DNA of 64,000 bases from Clavaria fumosa. Lineage: Eukaryota; Basidiomycota; Agaricomycetes; Agaricales; Clavariaceae. A program made the translations under genes and the position numbers. Positions 38,402 to 49,851 of the stretch are shown piece by piece. Position 1 is the stretch's first letter. Each line of letters starts with the position of its first letter. The stretch spans positions 1,178,001-1,242,000 of the forward strand of contig OX637795.1 in the NCBI GenBank assembly GCA_951802425.1, in the 5' to 3' direction. The notes below the pieces were generated by a model. It saw only the letters and a list, made by a program, of their open reading frames with translations, did no database searches and was not told the DNA's origin.

Positions 38402-39980
38402 TTATTTAGCAGATGACCCGCTGAGAAGGAGCATCCGGAGAAGCTCCGCCCCAGCCTTCACCTGATCCGCCCCCCTCTCCATCATCTCGAGTGCTCTCTC
38501 CAGCGCCTCCCTTCCAGACACCCCTGGCTCTGTCTCCCACTCCTTTCCCTTTCGGCTGGGACCCGCCTCCGCCTTCCTCCTCTTCGCTGGCGGCTCCACC
38601 AACTCCACGCTATCGTCGTCCTCAATTTCATCCTCCTCTTCCTTCCTCCGGTGTCGTCTCCTCACGGACCGGCGCCCGCGTTGCACCTCGCCTCGGCCTT
38701 TTGCTCGCGGTCGCTTCCGCCGCCTTCGGACCTACTCCGCTACGTTAGCTGATACAGATCCGGTACTCTCTTGACTTACCTCCGGCACTGGACACCGCGA
38801 CCTTCACGGCTTTCACTCCTGAAACACACCTTTCAGATTGGTTCATCAAGAAATAAAAAGAATATTACTTACCTCGTACAGCCGAGAGACTGCATGACAC
38901 CTTATAGTTCCGGCACCACCGGCACGCCACTCCTTCCACTCCGTAGCACGAACACCTCTTCCGGGCGCACGCCTCACAGGCCGGGTCGTGCTCCTACTCA
39001 CCGATCAGAAATCTAAGAATCAAAAACTCCAATTGATGACTTACCTTGTCCCCAGGCTGTCGCACAGCCCGGAGCTCGATGTCCGCCCCCACTCCGACCC
39101 TCTGCCCTCGCCCTCGTCCCTCCGTTGCCCGTTTTCCAATATCGCCCCACCCCGACATATGGTGAGGGGTCGCAGTCATCCGCGCACCGACCCGATGCTC
39201 CGGAACAGGGGGCACCTCAACCACCACACTGCGCCCCCCGATCCTCGCACTGGTCGCCCCCGCCTTCATGACACCGACGGGCGTTACCCCATCGGTCCCC
39301 CATACCGTCCGGACGCCGTCTTGATCGCCATCGTCGGCCCCTGCCTTGCTCACGGCACCCGCCGTCGGATCCGTTTCTTCGCTCACGCCCGACTCCACAA
39401 CGACCGTCGGATCGGTCACAGCCGCTGCGTCGGCGACCGGCGTAGCTGTTGCGGCTGCTGCTGCAACCTCCTCTCCCCCCTCTTCGTCGTCCTCGCTCCC
39501 GACCATCCGACGCACCCGGGCAAGGCGCGCCCTCTTCTCGGCAGCCCTCGCCGCCTCTACCCTTCTCGCCTCTGTCTCCGCTGCGGCCCTCTCGGCAGCC
39601 GCCCTCTCCTCGTCCGCACGTTCCTGTTCGGCTTCAGCCTCCTCCTGTTTCCTTGTCCGCTCGGTGGTCCATTCGTCCCTGCGGAGCCTTCGCCACTTTT
39701 TGAGCCTTCGCGCGACGAGGACGAGTCCTTCGTCTACCTCCACGTCATCGTCGATTGCGGCAACGTAGCCCGCAAGGAAATCATCCTGAAAACTTGTCAG
39801 TGCAAAGTGAAAAAGAAAGAAAGAAACACCACGCACCGCATCACCCCCATACATCTGCACCCACTCCGCGTATTCACTGTCCTGCCCCCACTCCGGTAAT
39901 TCCTCACCCGGCGCCATGGTCCGCACCTCCGTCATCGCCTGGGCCGCGTTCCGGAAAACGAGAGCGTCGAAGTTTTCCAT
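38402..39980 (-). CDS. Antisense Zn(II)2Cys6-type gene carried by the Gypsy element
   Basis: Lies between pol and the 3' LTR on the opposite strand. ATG at 39980; exons 39980-39837, 39785-39055, 38992-38873, 38818-38780 and from 38739, with GT-AG introns of 40-62 nt in agreeing phases. The N-terminal domain (DALVFRNAAQAM...EWVQMYGGDA) is followed by a basic helix (ARRLKKWRRLRRDEW), a long Ala/Glu/Arg coiled coil and an acidic/Ala region. Exon 3 holds six cysteines spaced C-x2-C-x6-C-x7-C-x2-C-x6-C, within the fungal binuclear zinc-cluster consensus, with basic residues after the second Cys. The C-terminus is basic then acidic, ending in a Leu-rich helix (stop at 38402). The last junction leaves a TAG at 38734-38732 or needs another acceptor, so this copy may be dead. 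DNA binding is inferred, not shown. Confidence 0.7.
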
Positions 39981-40140
39981 TTTTTTTGGATGGTTGATGC
40001 GTTGCTGTTATTGGAGAAGACACAAGTGTGTGTTTGGACCTATGTGCACCCACACAATGCGTACTTCACGATCAACAAATGATTATTTGGCCTTGTTTGG
40101 TCGCAACCAAGGGTGGTTGCATTTTCAGCCCCCGGGAGAA

Positions 40141-41046
40141 TGTAAGGATAATATGCAGTTTAAACATAGAAACATGACAGATACCGATCATCCGGATATT
40201 TCGGGATCCAAAGCAATCGCGTCCGATATGATCCGATAACAATCCGACACCGTCCGATAACGACCGATACTTATCCGACATCGGACTCTCCGGTCTCCGA
40301 CTCCCCGTCAAGATCACAGCCCGCAGGTCACACATACCGCCTACACCCCTCTATTTCATCACTCCAGCATGGTCAGCGCTCGACATACTCACTATTCCAT
40401 TCCCATTCCTCTATTTCATATACATGCTGTAAATTTCATATTGTGATCCCTTTCAACCATCCGATCATTGAAACGTTTCAAACCCTTTGCAGTGCCTTGT
40501 CCATTGTTCCTAGTACCCCTTTGCTGTACCAGTCTCACTCTCCTTGATTTTACAAGTGGTCCGGATGTACACTGATCATCGGACACTTCATTCCTCCGAA
40601 CCGCATAACTCTTTTATGATACATGACCTCTATATGACCTTGCACACGATACCGCATTACCTTCTGTAGCTTCCGGAAACTTCCGTAGAACCGGATTTGC
40701 TGTACTTACGAAAATGTACTTAAGTATGTACCAGGTTCTATGGTAATCCAGCTTTTTGAACGCCCACATCGTGCTGTGATTTTTAGCAAGCTCACCTTTC
40801 GTCATACCTATTGATCCGCTGGCCTTCGTCATCGCCGGCCCCTCAAACCTTCGATCCAAACATCGGACTCTATCGGATCCGATACCGGATACTCTGGACA
40901 ACGTATATTTTCACTCTCTGAACCTTTTGCACTCAACCTCCACATCCTCCAAGGTTCTGTCTAGTGTACCTGTTGTGTAATAAGACCCCCTGAAGAACCC
41001 GGCCGCGAACATCTATTTGCAGCCAACACCTGTACAGCCTACTACA
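40141..41046 (+). repeat. Gypsy 3' LTR
   Basis: 906 bp, direct copy of 27603-28508. It is preceded by the short purine stretch CCCGGGAGAA and ends CTACTACA against Copia integrase. Confidence 0.93.
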
Positions 41047-43745
41047 GCGTGTGCCCAGGCGAAACCTCACCGCCAGCCATTCCCCAACCAGGCCCAGAAT
41101 CGAGCTGAAAATTTCGGCGATCGCATCCATGCTGACCTGTGGGGACCAGCCGCTGTTGAGTCAATATCTAGAAGCCGATATACAGTCGACTTTGTCGACT
41201 GTGCGACACGTTGGACTCACATAGCATTTATCCGCCGCAAAAACCAAGCGTTCCGGGCGTACCTTGATTTTGAAAAAGAGCTTGAGATGCAGAACGACGT
41301 GAACATAAAGATTCTTCGCTCAGACCATGGCCGCGAATTCCTGAATGATAAGTTTAGTGAGCACTTGGCAGAAAGAGGGACAAAACGAGAACTCACCGTT
41401 CATGACACGCATGAGCAAGTGGGCGTAGCCGAGCGCTGGAATCGCATGAAGGCGGAACTAGCACGAGCAATGTTAATAGACTCTAAATTGCCAAGGTTCC
41501 TATGGGCTGAGGCTATGAATCACACCGCCTGGATCAAGAACCGCTCACCCACTCGAGCGCTCGACAACGGCACGCCCTATGAAGCTAGGTACTGCAGAAA
41601 GCCCGACATGTCTAAGCTCGTCCCCTTCGGCACGCATGCCTGGGTCAAGATACCCGATGCCGGTAAGCTTGACCCTCGCGCGAAGTTCGGCCATTTCGTT
41701 GGCTTCAACGGGACAAGCACCGGGTACCGCATCTATTACCCAGACAAACGTCAGGTGAAAGTTGAGCGTGAGGTCGTTTTCAACCGCACCGGACACTCCC
41801 AGACTGTCCCAATACCCGAGGGATTGGAGGCTGTGGGGGAGCGACTTAAAAACATCCTCCAAGACCTCCAGGCAGACCGTCCGCCGTCCCCCAGTGTCGA
41901 CGAAAGCTCCAGCGACCCAGACGACCAAAACAATGACGATCAGCGGTCAAACGACGACGAAAGTGACTCAGACGACTCACACAGTCGGTCTGGTAGTCCT
42001 CAACCTCCGTCTCCGCCGCCCGGTTACCCTCAGCATTCCGAAAACGAAGACGGTGGTCAACCGCGCCGTAAACGCCATGACCCCGGTTTTTATAGGAAAT
42101 TAGCTGGGTACCAAGTCTATACCACTGAACACGCACCTGAAAGCCCTCTAGACGATTCACTAGACCCTCTCCCGCTCCTTGCACTGAGCGCTGGCGCCAT
42201 AGGTTCAGAACCGCGCACGCTCACAGAAGCACTGTCAAGAGGTGACGCGCGTCAATGGCAAGAAGCTTGGGACGCTGAGCTCGCACAGCTACAACGCCTA
42301 CGTACCTGGAAAATGGTCCCGCGACCGTCAAACAGGCCCGTTATCCGTTCAGCCACGTCTTCAAGGTCAAGTTAGGTCCTAACGGCGAGATTTTGAAATA
42401 CAAAGTTAGGCTCGTCGCTGGCAGTCACAAACAGGTAAAAGGACTCAACTATAATGAAACTTTTGCCGCTGCCGCCAAGATCGCCTCAATCCGAGTCGTC
42501 CTCGCCAACGCGGCCCAGCTTGACTGGGAAATCGATCAAATTGACGTTGTCGGTGCTTACCTCAACGCAGAAATTGACGAAGACGTATTCATGGAGGCCC
42601 CTCCTGGCATACTAGGCCCGAACAATAGAGGAAAAGTATGCAAGCTTCTGAAGGGCCTCTACGGCCTCAAGCAGTCGGGGAGGAAGTGGCACGAGAAGAT
42701 GACCGGCGTCTTCCTCGACCTGGGGTTCGCACCGTCACGCTTGGACCACTCGGTGTTTACCAAAACCAATGCAAGCCAAACAACCCACGTCACGGTATCA
42801 ACAGACGATATGATCATCGCCGCGAGCTCCCGCGCAGCCGTGAACGAATTCAAAACGTCCTTCTCTAAGTATTTTGAGATTACCGATCAGGGTGAAGCCT
42901 CCTGGCTTCTAGGCTTCGAGATAAGGCGTGACCGTGCTGCAAAGACGATTTCCATCAATCAGAAAGCGTACATCTCGACAATGGCTGAGAAATTTGGACT
43001 GACCGATGCGAAGCCGACGTATACGCCCATGGAGTCTGGCGCAGTGTTTTCCAAGGACCAGTGTCCTTCAGAACCCATTCACGCACCCTACCAGGAGGCC
43101 TGTGGCAGCGTCTTATGGCCCGCGGTTATTTCACGCCCAGACATACAATTTGCGGTGGGAATATTAACCCAATTCACCCAGAACCTGGCTGAAATCCATT
43201 GGAGAGCAATTAAACGTGTAATAAAATGCCTGTACACCACACGCGATCACTGGCTAATGCTCGGCGGGACCATCGGTGAACTGGAAGTATACGCGGATGC
43301 AGACTGGGCGTCGCAGACTCATCGCCAGTCCATCTCGGGTTACGCGGTCAAGCTCGGCTCGGGCGTCGTTTCGTGGTCTTCGAAGAAACAACCGTTAGTC
43401 GCCCTGTCGAGTGCCGAGGCCGAATACATTGCGGCGACGCATGCGGCGAAGGAGATCTTGTGGCTACGAGCTTTCCTCAGTGAGCTGGGGAGACGTCCTG
43501 CCGGCGCGACCGTGCTACGCACCGATAACCAGTCCGCTATCGCAATATCGAAAGACCCCAAGTTTCACGCGAGAACGAAACACATCGACGTCCGCTATCA
43601 CTTCATTAGAGATTTGGTGCGGGCGGGCAAGATAGATATAACTTACGTCCCATCCGATGCCAACCTCGCCGACACTTTTACAAAGGCATTGAGCCGCGCG
43701 AAGTTCGAGGATGCCAGGAAGTCGATTGGGATTCGTCCCACTTGA
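41047..43745 (+). pseudogene. Copia integrase core, reverse transcriptase and RNase H
   Basis: Continuation of the split polyprotein. It has the integrase Cys end (ACAQAKPHR), a DDE core (HADLWGP, RSDHGREF, GVAERWN), an acidic linker, RT (KYKVRLVAGSHKQ, DVVGAYLNAE, GLKQSGRKWHEK, catalytic STDDMII instead of YVDD) and RNase H (YADADWASQTHRQS, LSSAEAEYIAATHAAKE, TDNQSAIAISK, KHIDVRYHFI, LADTFTKAL). One base is missing at about 42343 (RPVI | PFSHVF), shifting frame. No other break is seen. It ends 7 bp before the purine tract of the 3' LTR. Confidence 0.93.
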
Positions 43746-43752
43746 GGGGGAG

Positions 43753-43998
43753 TGTTGAAGATCAAGCGGAGTGCGAAACTTTATTTTAGATTTTTCATTG
43801 CGACGCGAGTCGCGCGATACTGCTCAGTACGGACATCCGACTGAGCAGTAAGTAAAATTTCTCTATACAAGCCTTTTACACTTTCTTATTGTGACGGCTA
43901 CCTATAGATACACTTACATTTCAGGTAGCTATCCTATTAGGATCAGTACGGACATCCGACTGAGCAATACACTTACATTTCAGGGCATATCTTCTATA
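43753..43998 (+). repeat. Copia 3' LTR
   Basis: 246 bp, direct copy of 25814-26059. It is preceded by the purine tract GAGGGGGAG and followed by target duplication GATGC. Confidence 0.93.
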
Positions 43999-44003
43999 GA
44001 TGC

Positions 44004-45332
44004 AGTTGTACATATTGTACATGTATATGTAATGTATATGTAGTGTGTTCATGGCTTGGGTGTGTGGTGGTCTGTTGTGTGGTTTGTGGTTTGTTTTGCC
44101 TTAATTCATGGTGGGTCTGGGGGTTCTGTCGGGTATGGTGGCTCAGCAGTTTTGGAGTTTCAGGGTTTCTTCTGGTGGATGTAAAGGCACTGGATTGTCG
44201 TAGGAATTTCGCTATTGCTAGGAGTCCCTTCGTGCCGCTTAGAAGTATGTGTGGCGAGTGGTTGCGGTGTACTTCTGTTAGTATGTGTTGATGTTCGTCA
44301 TAGGTTCAGAAGTTATGAAATACGTGGTCTCGGTATTGCATTGCGTAGGTAGCGTGTCTCCGCATGAGCATTCGGGCTCATGTGGGATGTTCATTCATGC
44401 GTAGTACGGTGGGTTGTACCCATGCATCGTTCGGACTTGGGTGAGGTGGCCAAAAACCTCGGGTTCTTTTTCGAGTTGGGTGAAAACTCGCCCGGGTTTT
44501 GTTGATGGTGTGCCAAGGGCGTTTGCCTCTCCAAAAGCACCTGTGAACGGAGATTTTTTGATTAGTTCGTTCCACTTGCGAGTGACAAGCTGGGATCGCT
44601 TCTCTGCATGGTATGCGAGAGAGTCAGTGAAAAAACTGTCTTGCTTCTTGCATCCTTGCTTTGCTAGTTTGTCCGCTTTTTCATTGATTTCTATGCCTTT
44701 GTGTGCCGGTACCCATTGTAGTGTTATGCTGTGTTCGTTGTTTGATAGGAACTGTCATGCAAGTTTTGTGAAGATGATGGATAGCAGTTGTGTTGGGTGG
44801 GCTTTGATGTCTGTGATGTTCTTTAGTGCTGATGAACTATCTGATAGAAATACAATCTTTTTGATCTCGGGGTGTTCTCTGCAGTATTTCGTAGCAAGAA
44901 ACATGCCAATTGTTAGGGCTAGGGATTTGCCATCATATGCATTTGTGCGTGTGCCTATGCTATAAGCTCTTTTGAAGGCGATGCTTGTTCCGTGTCTGGC
45001 GTGTATGCCCGCTCCCGTTCTCTTTGGTCCCTTGATTCGTCTTCTTTGGGGTAGTGCATCTCAGGTTTGTCGTTGGGGATTCGTGTCTGGGTCGTTTGGT
45101 TGTGTTTGGTCGACTCTTTTCCTTGAGCCATCTGTACCTATAAACAGTGTGTTAGGTTGCTTCGTTATTGTACTACTAGTAGAGGCAAGGCAGGAAATTT
45201 GTTCTTCTATGTATATTTCTTTTGCCTCGGTTTTTGTTCGCGGTAAGGTGGTGGTAATCCTAGGGTGTTTGTCGAGTGAGTCTCCCCAAGGTGGTTTGAT
45301 GAGGGGGTTGAGTTGCGATGTGGGCTGCGCAT
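44004..45332 (-). pseudogene. Non-LTR retrotransposon, RNase H and 3' part
   Basis: Downstream half of a minus-strand L1/Tad-like element. The RNase H domain has FIGTDGS, LSDSSSALKN and VPAHKGIEINEKADKLAKQG, but its usual second acidic residue reads as YDGKSLAL. The end domain has GYNPPYYA-stop-MNIP and a Cys-rich motif. Several in-frame TGA codons break it; at one of them the 24.3 kb paralogue keeps Arg. It ends in a TACATATACAT-type simple repeat at about 44010-44040, as non-LTR 3' ends often do. It joins seamlessly to the RT half once the Copia element at 45333-49851 is removed. Confidence 0.85.
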
Positions 45333-45603
45333 TTTAAAGCAACCTGGTATGTAACACAGGGAAACTCGAGATCACGACGAGTGGAGTTCACACAAGAGAC
45401 GTATCGTATTCAGTAGTGTAGGAACACTTGTAATAGTAGCACGTACCTGGAGTTCATGTGAGGGACGTGAAGCTCCAGATACAGTGGTACGAAAAACAGT
45501 GAGGGCCCTGAGGCCGCTTCGCTGGCAGGCATGAAATGTATAGGAGTTTAAAGTAGACGTACTAGACCGCTTTGGGGTAGGGCATTAGCCGAACCTTCAT
45601 CCA
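45333..45603 (-). repeat. Copia 3' LTR (nested element)
   Basis: About 270 bp on the minus strand, beginning near GATGAAGGTTCGG and ending GGTTGCTTTAAA. Its first 80 bp recur in the same orientation at 49774-49851. Its last 70 bp recur inverted at 48800-48874. Confidence 0.82.
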
Positions 45604-45615
45604 CTCCCACTGGGA

Positions 45616-48600
45616 TCACATCCTAACTCCCACTCCAAGCACACCCCAAAATTTTTCGAACGGTTCGTGGGAGAGCACCTTGGTGAATATATCGGCTACC
45701 ATGTCCTTCATAGAACAAAACTTGAGGTTGATCTCAAAGTTTGCAATGCATTCCCAGATGAAATGGTGGTGTATGTCAATATGTTTCGCATGGGAGTGCG
45801 AAACAGGGTTACAGGAGAGGGCAATACACCCTTGGTTATCGGCCTGGATCGTCGTTGCCTCGGCTTGAGTAAATCCGAGGTCCTCGGGTAGCGTACGAAG
45901 CCAGATAGCCTCTTTGGTAGTGTTAGAAGCCGCCATGTATTCCACCTCAACCGTGGATAAAGCAACTGTAGGTTGCTTCTTGGAGGACCAGGAAATAGAG
46001 CTTCCAGCGAAGTCGAAGACGAAGCCGCCAACAGACCATCTTGTGTCAACGTCTTGGGCCCAGTCTGAGTCAGTCCAGCCAATGAGATCCAGTCCAGCAT
46101 GCGAGCTGCCGAGCGTCAAGCCAAAGTCAGCCATGCCTTTCAAGTAGCGTAGAACATGCTTGACAGCTTCGAAGTGGGTTTTACCAGGGTTGCTAGAGAA
46201 CTGCGCGAGTGTGCCGATGGCGTACTGACAGTCTGGACGTGTTTGGGTGGCATAGAGCAGGGCTCCAATGCGCTCCGGGTAAGATGCGCCATTGGAATAT
46301 ATTCGAGTTGCTTCTAACTCAGCGGGTGTTGAAGGGGACTGCGAGACAGTGAGGCGTTCGGCAGGAGCGAGGGGAGTCGAGACAGCGCTACAATTAGTCA
46401 TCCCATAGCACGCGAGAACCTCGTGAATATATGCTGTCTGGTTGAGTATGACCGTGCGTGCACTGCAGTCCCATTCGACTTCGATTCCAAGGATGAACTT
46501 GAGCTCATCCAGGTCTGTCACCTCAAACTTCTTGTTGATTTCACACTTGAAATCAACTACGTCTTCAAGTTTCGGTCCAGCCATGCTCATATCATCCACG
46601 TATGCCAACACGGTGACAGTCGTGATGCCGTTAGATCTCTTGATGTAAAGACAATCATCAGCGACACTTTTCAGGAATCCCAAGTCGCCCATGCTCGAAT
46701 CAAGTTTCGTTTTCCACTGTCGCCCGGCTTGTTTCAAACTGTAGAGCAGCTTTCGCAGTTTCCACAGCCAGTCTTTTTTCGTCGGTTCAGCAACACCGTC
46801 AGGTACTTGCATATATATTTCTTTGTCAAGGTCACCCTGAAGGTAAGCACCACGGACGTCAATATGGTGGAGGGCCCAGTCCTCCTTCGCTGCGATGGCG
46901 AGGAGGGCACGGAGGGTCGTGAATTTGGCTACAGATGTGTACGTTCCATTGAAGTCTTGTCCTGGTACCTGTGAGAAACCCTGAGCGACGATACGAGCTT
47001 TATGTTTCAGTAGTTTTCCCTGGCCGTCTCGTTTTTCTTTCAAGACCCAGCAACTACCAATAACATTTCTTCCAGGAGGAGCGTTGCGGACCCATTCGAA
47101 GGTGCCGGTTTCACTTAACTGCGTGAGTTCGTCGTTAATTGCCTTCTCCCACTGTTTCGAGCATGGTGAATTCATAGCTTCATGGTAGGATTGGGGTTCA
47201 TTCGCATATGCGACATACGCATAGTGCTCAGCATTGCGATTTACAGCCTCCTCAATGTCCACTTCGGTTGCTTCATCTCCGAAGCGTTCTGGCTCCTTTC
47301 GGTGGCGTGTGGATATTTCGCGTGGGGGGAGATTAGCCCATTTGGAAGTCTTTTGTGCAGGTATGGGAACAACTGTCGATTCTTCTGGTAATAGTGTGGC
47401 AGGATGACTGATGGGATCAGTAGCAATATGCGGCTCGATTTCTGCTATTGGCTGCGCATCAGTCGACCTTCCCAAATCGTCTGATGTTAGCTCGTTTGGG
47501 TGACATCGTGGTCGATAACCATTAGTTCGGTAGGTGTTTCATCTTCAATGAAATGCATGTCCCTTGATGCGATGATGGTCTTCGTCTCTAGGTCTTCCAA
47601 GTGATAGCCCTTAGACTCGTCCACCCACCATCCAAGCAGACAACACTTCTTGGCCATTACCGTGAGTTTGCCACCCCAGATTTTCTTCGGGATGTTCGCA
47701 TAGCTGATAGAGCCAAAGATACGAAGGTGTGAGATATCAGGTTTCTGTCCAGTCCAAGCACTGTATGGAACGTCATTGACCAAGGTGGGTGTCAGTGAGA
47801 GATTTCTGATGTATACCACATACTGAAAGGCTTCTCCCCAGTACCGTAGATCCATGTGAGCTGTGTGTGGCATGCATCGGACCATCTCGAAGTAGACTGC
47901 AATTGCACATTCTGCGATGCCGTTCTGCTCAGGAGTGTAGGGGATTGTCGTCTGGTGAGTGATCCCATTCTTGTCACAGAATTTTCTGGTGAGTTGATTC
48001 AAGAATTCCCTGCCACCATTGCTGCGGATTATGCGGCATTTCTCGCCTGACTGTCATTCGAGTCGCGCAATCACAGTGATCAAAACACCATATGTTTCAT
48101 CCTTTGAAGTGAGTAGTTCGCCTGTACCGAAATGAGAGCTCGCTTCAACAACGACTAACGCATAAGACTTTCTGCTCCAGGTTACAACGTTCATCGGCCT
48201 GGTCAGATCGACAGCGATGAGGCCCATCCGCGGGTACACTGTCATGCTAGTTTTGGGGAATGGGAGACGGTGGGATTTGCCGAGTGCGCATCCCTCCCAA
48301 ACATGATCATATGCATGTGGTGTCGAGATGGTGAGTCCTTTTACCATCTCTCTGCTGGCAAGTTTACGGATGGCATCCAAATTCAGATGGCCCATCCGAT
48401 GGTGCCATAGTCGGAGGCTCTCGCTCGACTTTGTGAGGTAGGCCATCCCAGTTTCATGGTGAGTACTCAGGATAACGCAGTAGAGGTTTATACTCATGAG
48501 TAGCTCGAAGTAGCTCTTGTTCATCGAGTATTACCTTGATACAGCCTCCGCCGAAGGTCCCAATAGCTCCAGCGCGCTCCAATTGGCCAAGGCTGACCAG

Positions 48601-48795
48601 ATTGGCGGTGAGATTTGGGACATGTAGAACATCATGTAAGATGACCGTTCATACACCGTTAGGTAGCTGGCATTTAAGAGTGACACTACCTCGTCCAGAG
48701 ACAGGTATGAGCTTTCCATTTCTGACTGATATTGTGTCTGTGGAGGCTGACTGCGAGTACTGGGAGAAAACCATTCTGTCAAAGAACATATGGCG
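45616..48795 (-). pseudogene. Copia integrase, reverse transcriptase and RNase H (nested element)
   Basis: The minus strand starts inside the protease just after its active site. It continues with the GAG-pre-integrase finger (LRLWHHRMGHLNLDAIRK), the integrase core (VDLTRPM, IRSNGGREFLN, PEQNGIAECA), a linker, RT (KHKARIVAQGFSQ, IDVRGAYLQGD, LYSLKQAGRQW, AYVDDMSMAG) and RNase H (WTDSDWAQDVDTRWS, ALSTVEVEYMAAS, ADNQGCIALS, KHIDIHHHF, VADIFTKVL). There is one in-frame TGA at 48054-48056 and a frame change near 47480. The RT-RNase H frame alone is open for 619 codons, so decay is mild. Confidence 0.93.
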
Positions 48796-48874
48796 GGTTG
48801 CGATATGTCTCTCGCGTGAACTCCAGTCGTCGTGATCTTGAGTTTCCCTGCGTTACATACCAGGTTGCTTTAAA

Positions 48875-49772
48875 GATTATGAGACCCGAAGCCGATCTTC
48901 TCAACTCGTCCCCCTCCGATGTCTCCAAGTTTCCAAAACTGACTGGCATGAACTACACATCATGGTCAGGTCATATGAAATCCGCGCTACAATCAAAGTA
49001 CCTTTGGCTTGTCGTCAACAGTGATGAAGATTGTCCACTGGAGGCAGAAGCGTCTGCCACAGAAGCTGAAAAGAGAATCGTGTGGCGGGAGAGACTTGAT
49101 TGGAAGCTTCGGGATCAGGCGGCCATGGGTAACTTGAAAGGAGCGTGCGAGAACTTGCAGCTCCCTTTCATCGAGAAAGATAGCGTCACATCCACCAGCG
49201 AGATGTGGGGAGAACTGAAAAGAGTTCATCAGACGAGTCTGTCCAAGATAAGCATTCATTACCTCTTCGAAGACCTCTACACCCGCAAGTATATCGATGG
49301 CGCTTCCATGGATGAGCACATTGCGTCTATGCTTGACATCAGTCAGCGAATATCCAGGTGTGGAGAAACACTCAGCGACTTACACCTCGCACGAGCGATC
49401 ATTCTCTCCCTCCCGAAGACAGCCTCTTGGGAACTCGTAAAGATTCCCCTGTTCGAGTTAGACACACTCTCTTCGCACATTGTGAGTACGAAGCTACTAC
49501 AGGAGGCAAATTGTCGTCAGCACGACAAGACGGGCATGAACACGGCACTCTACACACATGGGAAACCGAATGCCGGTAAAGGGCGAGGGAAACCCCAAAA
49601 GACCGATGAGTGTCACTACTGCCATAAAAAAGGCCATTGGGCCAACGTCTGCCGCAAACGTGAGGCCGATACGAAGAAAGACACTGAGGGCACTGCTCAC
49701 CTTACTGTCAGCGAACTTCACGACCTCAGGACACGCAAAGTTGGACATTTATACGCGATGCAAAATGGGTCT
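48875..49772 (+). pseudogene. Copia gag in inverted orientation
   Basis: Primer site GATTATGAGACC (48875-48886) contains the gag ATG (48879). Gag has the UBN2-like capsid (FPKLTGMNYTSWSGHMK... EMWGELKRVH) and a CCHC knuckle (CHYCHKKGHWANVC). The frame is fully open to the break at about 49772, where LTR sequence takes over; the TAG at 49803 lies in that LTR. It is upstream on the opposite strand to the pol of the same element. Confidence 0.9.
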
Positions 49773-49851
49773 GGCAGGCACGAAATGTATAGGAGTTTAA
49801 AGTAGACGTACTAGACCGCTTTGGGGTAGGGCGTTAGCCGAACCTTCGTCA

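Larger units (their letters stand above)
27603..41046 (+). mobile_element. Gypsy LTR retrotransposon carrying an antisense gene, inserted in Copia
   Basis: Full-length 13.4 kb element with 906-bp LTRs (TGTAAGGATAAT...CCTACTACA). The order is LTR, primer site, gag, protease, [foldback insert], RT, RNase H, integrase, an antisense zinc-cluster gene, LTR. The polyprotein is disabled by frameshifts and five TGA stops. Target duplication is not clean (left ACACGT, right GCGTGT), although both LTR ends are intact and the Copia integrase reads on either side. Confidence 0.94.
25814..43998 (+). mobile_element. Copia LTR retrotransposon split by a nested Gypsy element
   Basis: Two 246-bp LTRs (TGTTGAAG...TTCTATA) in direct orientation are flanked by the same 5-bp target duplication GATGC (25809-25813 and 43999-44003). 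The order is LTR, primer site, gag, protease, integrase, RT, RNase H, purine tract (CTTGAGGGGGAG), LTR. The LTRs differ at only a few transitions, so insertion is fairly young. The integrase zinc finger is interrupted by the Gypsy element at 27603-41046. Confidence 0.95.
45333..49851 (-). mobile_element. Copia element with inverted gag, nested in the non-LTR element
   Basis: Flanked by CGCAT on both sides (45328-45332 and 49852-49856). Excision restores the host element's reading frame. Orientation is minus: pol (48795-45616), purine tract and a full 3' LTR (45603-45333). At the 5' side only about 80 bp of LTR remain in minus orientation (49851-49774). Gag, primer site and the LTR end lie between 48800 and 49772 on the plus strand. 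The simplest reading is an internal inversion with some loss at the break inside the 5' LTR. Confidence 0.88.

Noticed and set aside
27598..41052. 5-bp target duplication around the Gypsy element
   Set aside because: Left flank ACACGT and right flank GCGTGT do not match; only CGT is shared, so no duplication is claimed.
44414..45337. Plus-strand frames of 120-180 codons
   Set aside because: They are antisense to the non-LTR RNase H domain, which explains the sequence.
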